NCBI GenBank assembly: GCA_028875725.1 | Contig: JAPPCR010000006.1 | Coordinates: forward strand, 1 to 64,000 | Direction: 5' to 3' | From: Acidobacteriota bacterium | GTDB lineage: Bacteria; Acidobacteriota; Thermoanaerobaculia; Multivoradales; Multivoraceae | Length of the DNA: 64,000 bases | Shown: positions 46,840 to 57,297 of the stretch, piece by piece | Numbering within the stretch: position 1 is the stretch's first letter | Layout of the letters: each line of letters starts with the position of its first letter | Position numbers and translations under genes: made by a program | Notes under the pieces: model-generated | Databases searched by the model: none | What the model was told of the DNA's origin: nothing | The model's input: only the letters and a program-made list of their open reading frames with translations

Positions 46840-49127
46840 GGAGCCGACACCGCACCGCCGCGGCCCTAGCCGCGGCCGCGACGCTGCTGCTCGCCGGCGC
46901 CGGGACCGCGGCCGCCTCGGAGGTCCAGATCTGGCGCGCCGAGAGTCAGGCTACCTTCCTTGCCGGCGAACTCGTCGACGTCAGCGTCGATCGCCTGGGC
47001 GTTCTGAGGCTCGCCCAGCGCGCGGAGCAGTTCGCCACCCTTTCCGAGCCCTTCCTGTTCTCCTTCGCCGGCGCGAACGGCCGCTTCGCGGCCGGGACCG
47101 GCAACTCGGGCAAGGTGCTCGAGATCAGCGCCGGTACCGACACCGGCTCGGTGGCGGAACTCTTCGCGGCCGAGGAACCGGAGATCTTCGCGGTCTGGGT
47201 CGATGGCGACGGCGTCGTCTACGCCGGGTCGTCGCCTGACGGCAAGGTGTACCGCAAGCGCCCGGACGGCGAAGTCGAGGTCGTCTTCGACCCGGAGGCG
47301 AAGTACATCTGGGCGCTCCTGGGCGACGGTGACGGCGGTCTGCTGGTGGGCACGGGCCCGGAGGGCAAGCTCCATCGTGTCGACCTGGGAAGCGGCGAGT
47401 CGACGCTGCTCTACGACAGCACGGATCTGCACATCCGCTCGCTCGCCCGGCGCGCGGACGGCACGGTGTTCGCCGGCACCGCGGGCGAGGGCCTCCTGCT
47501 CGAGATCGACGCCGGGGGAGCGGCCCGCACTCTCTACGACGCGGCCGGGCCTGAGGTGCTGGCGATCGTTCCGGGTGAGGAAGGCGCTTTCTACGCGACC
47601 GCTCTGGCTTCGGAAGCGAGTTTCGTCGACCTGAGCAGCGCGCGGCGCTCCTCCTCGAGCAGCTCGTCGAGCGGGGCCACCAGCCGTACCGGCGGCAACG
47701 GCGGCAGTTCGACGGAATCGAACGACCAGACGACCCAGGTCACGGCCCAGGCGGGGGCGATCTCGGTCGGCAGCCGCGCCGCCTCGTTCAAGGGACCTCG
47801 TTCCGAGGTGCTGCGGATCGATGGGAGCGGCTCGGTCGAGTCGATCTGGAAGTTCGAGGCCGAAACGGTGTACGCCCTGAGCTACCAGCAGGGCAGGCTT
47901 TGGGTCGCCACGGGCCAGGAGGGCAAGCTGTTCAGCTACCAGAACGAGCAGATGGTGCTCGAGAAGGACCTCGACCAGGGCCAGATCGTCGGACTCGCGG
48001 AGGGGCCCACGGGCCCCGTCTTCGCGAGCACGAACGCGGCGGCCGTCTACGGCTTCGTCGGCGGCGGGTCCGCCGGGCTGGCGGAGCGGGGCACGGTCAC
48101 CGCCAAGCCGCTCGACGCGTCGTCCGTGGCGAGCTTCGGCTCGATCCGCTGGCGCGGACGCGCCGGCGACGGAGTCGAGGTCGCGCTCTCCGCCCGCAGC
48201 GGCATGAGCTCGACGCCGGACGAGACCTGGTCCGGGTGGACAACGGCCTCCGTGGCGCGGGAGGCGCCGCTCTTCGACCTGCCGCCGGGCCGGTACCTGC
48301 AGTGGCGGGCCGAACTTCGCGGCAGCGGTGACCGGACCCCCGAGGTCGTCGCGGTCGAGGTCACCTACCGCCAGCACAACCGCAAGCCGGAGATCAAGAA
48401 GCTGGAGGTCCTGCCCGCGGGCACGATCCTGGTGCCGACGAACTTCAACCCCTCGAACCAGGTCTACGAACCGGCGCACCCGAACCGCGACCGCATCTTC
48501 ACCGTCGTCGGCGATCCGGCGCAGACCCAGAGAGGCTCCACCAAGACCCTCTGGAAGCTCGGTTACCGGACCCTGCGCTGGGAGGCCGAGGATCCGAACA
48601 AGGACCGTCTCCGGTACCGGCTCTCGTTCGCCGGCGAGGCGGAACTGGCTGCTTCCGGGAAAGAGGCGGGCGATCCGGAGGCACTGTGGCTGGAAGTGGC
48701 GGACGACCTGAAGGCAGCGTTCTTCAGCTTCGATGCCACTGTGCTGCCGGACGGCGTCTACCGCTTCCGGGTGGAAGCCAGCGACCGGCTCGACAACGTC
48801 ACTGGCGAGGCGCTGGAGGCGGAGGAGATATCGGCCGCGGTGGTCGTCGACCACAGCCCGGCCCGCCTCGTCTCCGCTACCCGCGACGGCGACCGGGTGA
48901 CCGCGGTGGTCGAGGACGCCTGGAGCCCGCTACGCGAGGCGGTGCTCAGCGTCGACGCGGGCGAGTGGCGTTCCGTCCGGGTCGAGGACGGCCTCCTCGA
49001 CAGCCAGCGCGAGACGCTCTCCATCACGGCTCCGTCCGGCGCCAGGCTGCTGCTCCTGCGGCTCACCGACGCCGCTCACAACGTGACCACGATCGACCTT
49101 TCGAATCAGCTCGGGAGCGGCCAGTGA
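46836..49127 (+). CDS. Secreted beta-propeller protein of unknown function
   Basis: The 763-residue protein has an Ala-rich signal peptide. About six to seven repeating blades are visible in residues 35-430, each with a G-x-[VL]-[YFW]-A-G-[ST] pattern such as DGVVYAGSSPDGKVY, GGLLVGTGPEGKLH and GTVFAGTAGEGLL. The propeller is interrupted near residues 267-300 by a low-complexity insert with eight serines in a row. Two or three Ig/fibronectin-like beta domains follow (KPEIKKLEVLPAG and DGVYRFRVEASDRLDNVTGE). It is likely extracytoplasmic. Its GTG overlaps the S55 peptidase stop, and its end overlaps coaD. Confidence 0.8.
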   Translation: MRSRHRTAAALAAAATLLLAGAGTAAASEVQIWRAESQATFLAGELVDVSVDRLGVLRLAQRAEQFATLSEPFLFSFAGANGRFAAGTGNSGKVLEISAGTDTGSVAELFAAEEPEIFAVWVDGDGVVYAGSSPDGKVYRKRPDGEVEVVFDPEAKYIWALLGDGDGGLLVGTGPEGKLHRVDLGSGESTLLYDSTDLHIRSLARRADGTVFAGTAGEGLLLEIDAGGAARTLYDAAGPEVLAIVPGEEGAFYATALASEASFVDLSSARRSSSSSSSSGATSRTGGNGGSSTESNDQTTQVTAQAGAISVGSRAASFKGPRSEVLRIDGSGSVESIWKFEAETVYALSYQQGRLWVATGQEGKLFSYQNEQMVLEKDLDQGQIVGLAEGPTGPVFASTNAAAVYGFVGGGSAGLAERGTVTAKPLDASSVASFGSIRWRGRAGDGVEVALSARSGMSSTPDETWSGWTTASVAREAPLFDLPPGRYLQWRAELRGSGDRTPEVVAVEVTYRQHNRKPEIKKLEVLPAGTILVPTNFNPSNQVYEPAHPNRDRIFTVVGDPAQTQRGSTKTLWKLGYRTLRWEAEDPNKDRLRYRLSFAGEAELAASGKEAGDPEALWLEVADDLKAAFFSFDATVLPDGVYRFRVEASDRLDNVTGEALEAEEISAAVVVDHSPARLVSATRDGDRVTAVVEDAWSPLREAVLSVDAGEWRSVRVEDGLLDSQRETLSITAPSGARLLLLRLTDAAHNVTTIDLSNQLGSGQ

Positions 49128-49621
49128 CCCAGCGGCCAGCAACCCAGCGAGTGGGGGTCTTCCCGGGTTCCTTCGACCCGGTCCACAACGGCCACGTCGA
49201 CCTGATCGAGCGCGCCCGCCGGCTCTTCGACGTGCTCTACATCGCCGTCCTCTACAACGAGCAGAAGCAGGCCCTGTTCTCGGTGGAGGAGCGGATCGAT
49301 CTGCTACGGGACCTGGTCGGCGATTCCGGCGATTGCCGGGTCGAGAGCTTCAGCGGCCTCCTCGTCGACTACGCCCGCGAACGGAACGCCACCGCGGTCG
49401 TCCGCGGCCTCCGCTCCGGCGCCGACTTCGACTACGAGCTGCCGATGACCCTGATGAACCGCCGCCTCGCTCCCGGCATCGACACGATCTTCCTGCTCCC
49501 GGCGCCCGAGTGGATCTACCTTTCGAGCCGGCTGACCAAGGAGGTCGGCAGCCTCGACGGCAACCTGTCGGGCGTCGTGCCGCCCGGGGTGCTGGAGGCG
49601 CTGCGCCGGAAGCTGGGCTGA
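49124..49621 (+). CDS. coaD: Phosphopantetheine adenylyltransferase
   Basis: CoaD (165 residues) makes dephospho-CoA from phosphopantetheine and ATP. The nucleotidyltransferase HxGH motif is GVFPGSFDPVHNGHVDL, and the C-terminal LSSRLTKEVGSLDGNLSG matches the ISSTRLTKE-type ATP-binding signature. AVVRGLRSGADFDYELPM is the family substrate-binding block. GTG 49124 overlaps the propeller gene by 4 bases, so an essential CoA enzyme is co-transcribed with two secreted proteins. Confidence 0.96.
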   Translation: MTQRPATQRVGVFPGSFDPVHNGHVDLIERARRLFDVLYIAVLYNEQKQALFSVEERIDLLRDLVGDSGDCRVESFSGLLVDYARERNATAVVRGLRSGADFDYELPMTLMNRRLAPGIDTIFLLPAPEWIYLSSRLTKEVGSLDGNLSGVVPPGVLEALRRKLG

Positions 49622-49655
49622 GCGGGGCGCGGCCGACAGGCACGCCGGGTGCCTC

Positions 49656-51401
49656 CTAGTTCGGACTGACGGTCCCCGTCGACGTCAGGCTCGTTCCGGT
49701 CAGCGGGTCGTGGACCGTGATGACGTAGGAGTGCTCGCGCCGCCGGAGTTCCAGGTCGGTCTGGTAGTAGAAGATCTGGCCGGGCTGCGGCTCCTGGGGG
49801 CCGGAGATCGGGACCCTCTCGAAGGACACCTCCGCGCGGTTGCCGCCTTCGTCCATCGCCGTGACCCGAACCTCCACCACGCTCAGCCACTCGTCGCCGG
49901 TGGGCAGGAGCTGGATCTCGTCGAGCGGAATCGCCACTTCGACGGGGACGGACATCCTGCGGCGGCCGGCGCGGACGGGTTCGGAGAGGCGCACCTGGAG
50001 CGGCAGGGCCCCGGGCGGATCGCCGAACAGCAGAGCCGCCTTCGCCGTCATGTCTAGTTCGTGGTCTCGCGACATGTCGACGTAGCCTTCGCGCGTGCGT
50101 GCGTCGAGGTCGGCTCGGCCTACTAGCCGGACCACGATCTGATGAAATCTGTTGTCCTCGCGGCGCTGGGGCTCGAAACCGAGCCAGTAGTACGAGCGCG
50201 TGTCCGCGACCACGCTGGCCAGCGCGACATCCCGGCGCGCGTTGATCAGCGGTACGCCTCCTGTCGAAGACGCGAGGAGGTGCAAGGCGCTGTGGATGGT
50301 GTCTTCTCTCTGGAGCGCGCCCGGCGCCGGACCGGCCGTGTCGGGCTCGGCGTTGGCGCCGAATCCTCTCGACGCGTCTCCGAAGAAGTCTCGGGTGAGG
50401 CCCGGCACGTCCACCGGGTAGAGGGAGAAGCCGATCAGGTTCGCGGTCGACACGAGCGGCCCGTACAGGTCGTGCTCGCTCATCACCCTGCGGTCGACGG
50501 GGAGGGTGCTGCCGGGCAAGCGCTCCCGGGCGAAGATCTCCACCGACCCTGGCCAGCCGCCGGTGAGCAGCAGCATCACCTTGCGGCCGGGCCGGTCGGA
50601 GAATCGGCGCATAGTGGCCATCGCCGCCAGCACGGAACTCTCCAACTGGTTGCTCAGCTTCTCCCGATAGCGGAGGTCCATTCGGGAGTCATCGCCGCTC
50701 AGGCCCGATGCGACCTGCTGCCCCGCTCCGAGGAGTCCGCTCTGATCCCTGCCGGCTTGGTGTTCTGCCATCAGTTGTTGGTCCCGAGCGACCTGGTTCC
50801 GTTCCGAGAGTTGCAGCAAGCCGTGGGATGGCCGGGAGCGGGCTCGGTCCAGCGCGTCTCTGAACCGGTCTGCCGAGTTCGTCCACTCCGTCAGCGTTTC
50901 CACGGTCTGGCCGTCGTAGGCGATGGCGGCGATCCGGTCCGCCGGACCGAGTCCTCCAAAGTCGTCCGCCAGGTGGTCGAGCACTCTGTTGCGGTCGCGC
51001 TCGATCGAAAAGAGGTCGTCGATGAAGATCAGGAAGTTCGTGCCGACCGGCGCGTTCAGATCCAGGGCTGGTACCGCTGAGATGTCGGCGGTCGCTCCTC
51101 CGGCGGCGAGGCCGTCCTCGATCTCCGTGAAGTAGGCGATCGGCGTTGGCTCGCCATCGACCAAGAGCTCGAAATCCGACGGTTTCAGGCCCTGGACGCG
51201 GTTCCCCTGACGGTCGGTGACGACCACTTCGACGTTTACCACGCGAACGTCGATCGTCTCCGAGAACACCTCCGGGATCTCCACCTCCTGGCCCGGTGCC
51301 GGGACGGCCGTCCACACGAAAGCCGCGAAGAGCAAAGCGGAGCCGGCCTGACGGCTGACAGACCCGCGCACCCACGACTGGAGGGTTCGCCGGGACTTCA
51401 C
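49656..51401 (-). CDS. Secreted VWFA-domain protein (acidobacterial type)
   Basis: The 581-residue protein has a signal peptide (about residues 20-38, SALLFAAFVWTAVPAPG). The segment ETIDVRVVNVEVVVTDRQGN, then LKPSDFELLVDGEPTPIAYF, marks the VWFA-related family common in Acidobacteria. A VWA-like fold follows (GTNFLIFIDDLFSIERDRNR and RKVMLLLTGGW, with SYYWLGFEPQRREDNRFHQI later). The metal-site DxSxS motif is replaced by IDDLFS, so metal binding is doubtful. GTG 51401 lies 15 bases after korB; no strong ribosome-binding site. Ligand and role are unknown. Confidence 0.82.
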   Translation of the reverse strand: MKSRRTLQSWVRGSVSRQAGSALLFAAFVWTAVPAPGQEVEIPEVFSETIDVRVVNVEVVVTDRQGNRVQGLKPSDFELLVDGEPTPIAYFTEIEDGLAAGGATADISAVPALDLNAPVGTNFLIFIDDLFSIERDRNRVLDHLADDFGGLGPADRIAAIAYDGQTVETLTEWTNSADRFRDALDRARSRPSHGLLQLSERNQVARDQQLMAEHQAGRDQSGLLGAGQQVASGLSGDDSRMDLRYREKLSNQLESSVLAAMATMRRFSDRPGRKVMLLLTGGWPGSVEIFARERLPGSTLPVDRRVMSEHDLYGPLVSTANLIGFSLYPVDVPGLTRDFFGDASRGFGANAEPDTAGPAPGALQREDTIHSALHLLASSTGGVPLINARRDVALASVVADTRSYYWLGFEPQRREDNRFHQIVVRLVGRADLDARTREGYVDMSRDHELDMTAKAALLFGDPPGALPLQVRLSEPVRAGRRRMSVPVEVAIPLDEIQLLPTGDEWLSVVEVRVTAMDEGGNRAEVSFERVPISGPQEPQPGQIFYYQTDLELRRREHSYVITVHDPLTGTSLTSTGTVSPN

Positions 51402-51415
51402 CGTGGTCGCCGCTG

Positions 51416-52470
<1,055 letters not shown>

Positions 52471-52474
<4 letters not shown>

Positions 52475-54348
52475 CTCTGGTTCGACTCTCCGGTCATCTG
52501 TTCGATCCGGTGGAGGATTTCGTCCCGCGTGAAGGGCTTGCCTTCGACCTTCGAGTAGGTCTCGATGTCCTTCAGGTAGCGGGCCCGCAGGAGCAGGGCC
52601 AGTTGACCCAGGTTCATCTCCGGCACCAGGACGCGCTCGAAGCGGTCGAGCACATCGCCCAGGTTGCGGGGGAAGGGGTTGATGTGCCACAGGTGGGCGC
52701 GGCTGACCGTGAGGCCGTCGGCCCGGGCCTGGTTCACGGCGCCGGTGATCGCGCCCAGAGTGCTGCCCCAGCCGAGCACGAGGAGCTTGCCGCTCTGCGG
52801 CCCTTCCACCTTCAGGTCGGGGATGTCGTTCACGATCCGCGCCACCTTTTCGGCGCGCAGGCGCACCATGTGGTCGTGGTTCTCCGGCTCGTAGTTCACG
52901 TTGCCGGTGACGTCCTCCTTCTCGAGCCCGCCGATCCGGTGCTCGAGGCCGGGTGTGCCGGGGATGGCCCACGGCCGGGCGAGCGTCTGCTCGTCCCGCA
53001 TGTAGGGCAGAAAGCCCTCGGCGCTCTGGTGAAAGTCGACCCGGAGGTCGGGAAGGTCCTCGACCTGCGGGATGCGCCACGGCTCCGCGCCGTTCGCGAT
53101 GTAGCCGTCGGAGAGCAGGATGACGGGCGTCATGTAGGCCGTCGCCATGCGAACCGCCTCGAGCGCCGTGTCGAAGCAGTTGGCGGGCGAGGACGCGGCG
53201 ATAACCGGCACCGGCGACTCGTTGTTCCGGCCGAACATGACCTGCAGCAGGTCCGCCTGCTCGGTCTTCGTGGGCAGACCGGTCGAGGGTCCGCCGCGCT
53301 GGATGTCGCAGATGACGAGGGGCAGCTCGACCATGACCGCCAGGTTGATCCCCTCCGCCTTGAGCGCGATCCCGGGACCGCTCGAGCAACTGACGCCGAG
53401 GTTGCCGCCGAAGGACGCTCCGATGGCGGCGCAGACGGCGGCGATCTCGTCCTCCGCCTGGTAGGTGGTGACGCCGAAGTGCTTGTAGGTCGCCAGTTCG
53501 TGGAGCACGTCGCTGGCGGGCGTGATCGGATAGGCGCCGAGGAACAGGGGCAGGCCACTGCGGCGGCTGGCGGCGACCAGGCCGATGGCGAGCGCCGAGT
53601 TGCCGTGGATGCTGCGGTAGGTGCCGGGCTCCAGCTTGGCCGGCTCCACGTCGTACCGCACCTGGAAGGCGTCGGTGATGTCGCAGAAGTTCCAGCCTGC
53701 CTTCATCACCTTGACGTTGGCCTCGGCGATCTCGGGCCGGCGCCGGAACTTGACCCGGAGCCAGTCGATCGTCGGTTCGAGGGGCCGGCTGAACAGCCAG
53801 TAGATCATCCCCAGGGCGAGGAAGTTCTTGCAGCGGTCCTTGGAGCGGACGTCGAGTTCGCTCTCCTCCAGTGCCCGCCGCGTCATCGTCGTCAGGGCGA
53901 CCCGGTACAGCCGGAAGGCGTTCAGGCTGTCGTCCTCGAGCGGGTTCGACTCGTAGCCGGCCCGCTTCAGGTTGCGCGGCGTGAACTCGTCCGTGTTGAC
54001 GATGATCACGCCATTGTCGCGCAGGTCTCGGAGGTTCGCCTTGAGCGCCGCCGGGTTCATCGCGACGAGCACGTCCGGCGCGTCGCCCGGAGTGTGGATG
54101 TCGTGGTCGGCGATGCGGACCTGGAACGCGGAGACGCCCGGCAGCGTCCCCGCCGGCGCCCGGATCTCGGCCGGGAAGTCGGGCAGCGTCGAGAGGTCAT
54201 TGCCGATCAGCGCCGACGTGTTCGTGAACTGCGTGCCGGTGAGCTGCATGCCGTCGCCGGAGTCGCCGGCGAAGCGGATGACGACATCGGAGACGGTTGC
54301 TTCAGCGGCTTTGCCGGCATCCGTCTGCCCTGCGATCGGGAGGGTCAT
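52471..54348 (-). CDS. korA: 2-oxoglutarate:ferredoxin oxidoreductase alpha subunit (gamma-alpha fusion)
   Basis: The 625-residue protein joins the gamma domain (VIRFAGDSGDGMQLTGTQF, residues about 20-200) to the alpha domain (GNSALAIGLVAASRRSGLPL, GAYPITPASDVLHELA, SSGPGIALKAEGINLAVMVE). This gamma-alpha arrangement is typical of aerobic-type KorA. With KorB it runs the oxidative TCA step using ferredoxin. AGGA precedes the ATG at a good distance. It is divergent from the phosphatase gene, with a 139-base shared region where TACTAT (minus strand, near 54453) is a possible -10 box. Confidence 0.94.
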
Positions 54349-54487
54349 GGTGGTTCCTGGGATGTGGCAGCCGGACGCTATCGGGGGCGAAACTCTGCCC
54401 GCCGCCGCGCCAGCGGGCTCCGTCCGCGGGACAGTCTGGTGGCAGATAGTACCATGACGCTGCCCCGCGCATCGGCGAGAACCTCAG

Positions 54488-56590
54488 GTGCCCAGTCGCG
54501 AGAAAGAAGCGAGCCGAAGCAGGCCATGGCGGCGAGTCGTCTGGCTGTCTGCGGCCGCTCTCACGCTGGCGCTCTCGATCGTCACGGTGTCGCTGGATGC
54601 GCCTCTGGCGCTCGACTTGCTCGCGTGGACCCTGATCACCGTCATCGGGGGTGTCGTCGGTTGGGCGCTCTTCGTCTGGCTGCAGCGCCGGTTGCTGTGG
54701 CGGGTGGGCCGGCGACTCGCCTTCAGCTACGTGTTGCTTGGTCTGCTGCCGTTCCTGCTCAGCCTGGTGCTGGTCATCGTCGCCGCCTATCTGCTGTCCG
54801 GGTTCTTCCTGGGTCACCTCTACCGCGACGCGGCGATCGGTCTTCACGAGGAACTCGAGGCGGTGTCCGGGTTCCTTCTTCAGCCTCTCGAGATAGGGCT
54901 GCTGGATCCCTCCGCCTTGCCTGCCGCGCAGGGCGGCGCGGCATTGGCGTACTACCAGGACGACATCCGCGCGGGCGGGGATCCGAGGGCGCCGGCGTCA
55001 TTTCCCGCGTGGCTGGAGGCGGAGGGGACGACGGATGGGCAGCGGCGCCGGACCAGGGTTCCGCCGCTGGTCGTCCTGCCCGATGGTTCGGCGACCCTCG
55101 CAGCGGTGTTTCGCCGGGGGGCCTCGGCGGTCATCGCGTTCTACGACCCGGCGGCGGGTGGGCTGCTGGAACGGGAGCTCAGCCGGCGAAGCGACGTCTG
55201 GACACGGCTTCGCGGCCCGGGCGAGACGGACGGTACGGGTTCGACGGTCCAGATCTTCGGCGGCCCGCAGTTCGTCCTGCAGCCATTGGCGCGAACTCAG
55301 GGAAGCGCGGAGCGGGAGGCGTTCTTCGAGTCCCTGAACGCCAGTTCTCCCTTGAGCATTGTCGGCGTCGAGATGGCCGGACCGCTCCATGCGTTCGCCG
55401 ACGGCGCGCCGGTCTCGCCGTCGGTGTCGGTGTCGTTGGCGGCGACCCAGCCAATCGTCTTCCGCCATCTCTTCTCTCCCTCGAGCCAGGTGGACACGCT
55501 GGGCTGGATCTTTTTCATCATTCCCGCCTTCCTGCTCTTCGACGTCTTCGTCGCGGCGACGATCATGGCCATGTTCATGATCCTCGGCCTCAGCCGGGCC
55601 GTGAATCGCTTGAGCACGGCCACCGGGGCCGTTCAGGCAGGAGATTTCTCGGCCCGCATTCCGGTGCGGCGCAAGGATCAGCTCGGCGCTCTTCAGCGAT
55701 CGTTCAACGAGATGGCGGCAGGCCTCGAACGCCTGATCGCCGAGCGAACGGCCCGGCGGGCCCTGGAGCGGGAACTCGAGTTCGCCCGCGAGGTCCAGAA
55801 GAACCTGATTCCGGGCCAGGGATTCCAGGTCGAGGGGGTCGAGTTCGCCACCTTCTTCGAGCCGTCGGCGGCGATCGGCGGCGACTACTTCGACATCCTC
55901 GAGCTTCCTGGTGAATGGGAAGGCGACAGGGGCCGGCTTGGCGTCGTCATCGCGGACGTGGCCGGGCACGGTCTCTCGGCCGGCCTCCGCATGGCGATGC
56001 TCAAGGCCGGCCTGTTGACCCTGGTGGGGGAGGGCAAGCCGGCGCGGCAACTGCTTCCCGCTCTGGACGGACTGGTGCGCAAGGCGAGCAGCCGCAGCAA
56101 GGAACGCGCTTCCGCGGCGCCCGGTGACCGCGACCGTGTGTTCGTCACGGCGAGTCTCTCCCTGATCGACGTCTCGACCGGCGTGGTCGAGATGACGAAC
56201 GCTGGCCATCCTCCCGCCTACCTGCTGCGGAACGGCGAGATCGAGGAGATTCTGCTCGCCGGGTCTCCGCTCGGCGCGCTCGGTGCGGACTACGGCTTCC
56301 GGCGGTTCGAACTCGAGCCTGGCGACGTCATGGTCTGGCTCTCGGACGGCTTCATCGAGGCCGCGGACAAAGGCGGCGAGGTCTTTGGCTACGAGCGCAC
56401 GATCGGCTCCCTCAAGGGCTCTGCCGACAGCGCCATGGAAGTGCGGGACCGCATTCTCGGGGACATCCGAAGCCACACCGAAGGCGTGGGCGCCGAGGAC
56501 GATCTCACCCTGGTTGTGATGCGCTACCAGCCGGAGGCGGCCACCTCCGAGACGCCGGCCGACGAGCTGCTGCGGGCGGCCGGCGGCTGA
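54488..56590 (+). CDS. Membrane RsbU/SpoIIE-type PP2C phosphatase with HAMP domain
   Basis: The 700-residue protein has three N-terminal membrane helices (about residues 18-108), a ~225-residue extracytoplasmic sensor region, a fourth helix (about 338-366) and a HAMP linker (to about 420). A short coiled coil (ERELEFAREVQKNLIPGQGF) leads into the SpoIIE phosphatase domain. Its metal-binding residues appear in SAAIGGDYFDILEL, GVVIADVAGHGLSAGLRMAM, TNAGHPPAYL, VWLSDGFIEA and EDDLTLVVMRY. Such proteins dephosphorylate anti-anti-sigma factors in partner-switching pathways. No RsbV/RsbW gene is adjacent. Start is GTG 54488. Confidence 0.92.
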   Translation: MPSREKEASRSRPWRRVVWLSAAALTLALSIVTVSLDAPLALDLLAWTLITVIGGVVGWALFVWLQRRLLWRVGRRLAFSYVLLGLLPFLLSLVLVIVAAYLLSGFFLGHLYRDAAIGLHEELEAVSGFLLQPLEIGLLDPSALPAAQGGAALAYYQDDIRAGGDPRAPASFPAWLEAEGTTDGQRRRTRVPPLVVLPDGSATLAAVFRRGASAVIAFYDPAAGGLLERELSRRSDVWTRLRGPGETDGTGSTVQIFGGPQFVLQPLARTQGSAEREAFFESLNASSPLSIVGVEMAGPLHAFADGAPVSPSVSVSLAATQPIVFRHLFSPSSQVDTLGWIFFIIPAFLLFDVFVAATIMAMFMILGLSRAVNRLSTATGAVQAGDFSARIPVRRKDQLGALQRSFNEMAAGLERLIAERTARRALERELEFAREVQKNLIPGQGFQVEGVEFATFFEPSAAIGGDYFDILELPGEWEGDRGRLGVVIADVAGHGLSAGLRMAMLKAGLLTLVGEGKPARQLLPALDGLVRKASSRSKERASAAPGDRDRVFVTASLSLIDVSTGVVEMTNAGHPPAYLLRNGEIEEILLAGSPLGALGADYGFRRFELEPGDVMVWLSDGFIEAADKGGEVFGYERTIGSLKGSADSAMEVRDRILGDIRSHTEGVGAEDDLTLVVMRYQPEAATSETPADELLRAAGG

Positions 56591-56598
56591 GGGGAAGG

Positions 56599-57291
56599 GT
56601 GCGCGTCGTCCTCCGGGTCGCCCTGGCGGCCACGGTTCTGCTGGCCGGCGCTGCGGCGGCCGGCGCCGAGCTCGCGATTCTGACCAACGGCCACCGCTAC
56701 AAGGTGACGGAGTGGGAAGTTCAGCACCCCGGCCAGGCCGTGGGGGCCGAGCGGATCCGTCTGAGCCTGGAAGGCGGCGGGACGGTGACCCTGCCGCTGA
56801 TGCAGGTCGAGCGCATCGTCGATGACGAGATCGTCGAGGAGCCGCCGCCGGACTCTCCGGCTGAGCCCGGCTTCACGTTCGACTACCTGCCCGGGCAGAC
56901 GGCGCCGCCGACGCCCTACGGGGAGCTCTTTCTCGAGGTGGGCCGCGAGCACGAACTGAATCCCGATCTGCTGGCGGCCCTGGCGAGGGCCGAGTCGAAC
57001 TACGACGCGGGCGCCGTGTCCAACAAGGGCGCCCGGGGCCTGCTCCAGTTGATGCCGGCCACCGCCGAACGATTCGGCGTGTCGCCGCGTGAACTCCACG
57101 ACCCGGCCCGGAACGTCCTCGCGGCGGCCCGCTACCTGACCTGGCTTCGCCGTCGCTTCGAGGACGATCTGCCGCGCGTGCTCGCCGGCTACAACGCCGG
57201 TGAAGGCGCCGTCGACGCCCATGACGGCGTTCCGCCCTACCGCGAAACCGTGACCTTCATCGGCCGCGTCTACGGCTTCCTCGGCCTGTAG
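56599..57291 (+). CDS. Lytic transglycosylase (SLT family)
   Basis: The 230-residue secreted protein has a signal peptide (VALAATVLLAGAAAAGA), a small N-terminal domain (LAILTNGHRYKVTEWEVQHP), and an SLT goose-lysozyme-like catalytic domain from about residue 107. The catalytic glutamate is in ALARAESNYDAGAVSNKGA, followed by GLLQLMPATAERFGV and VLAGYNAGEGAVDAHDGVPP. It cleaves murein glycans to anhydro-muropeptides. GTG 56599 follows the phosphatase gene by 8 bases with GGGGAAGG upstream. Confidence 0.93.
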   Translation: MRVVLRVALAATVLLAGAAAAGAELAILTNGHRYKVTEWEVQHPGQAVGAERIRLSLEGGGTVTLPLMQVERIVDDEIVEEPPPDSPAEPGFTFDYLPGQTAPPTPYGELFLEVGREHELNPDLLAALARAESNYDAGAVSNKGARGLLQLMPATAERFGVSPRELHDPARNVLAAARYLTWLRRRFEDDLPRVLAGYNAGEGAVDAHDGVPPYRETVTFIGRVYGFLGL

Positions 57292-57297
57292 CCAGCG

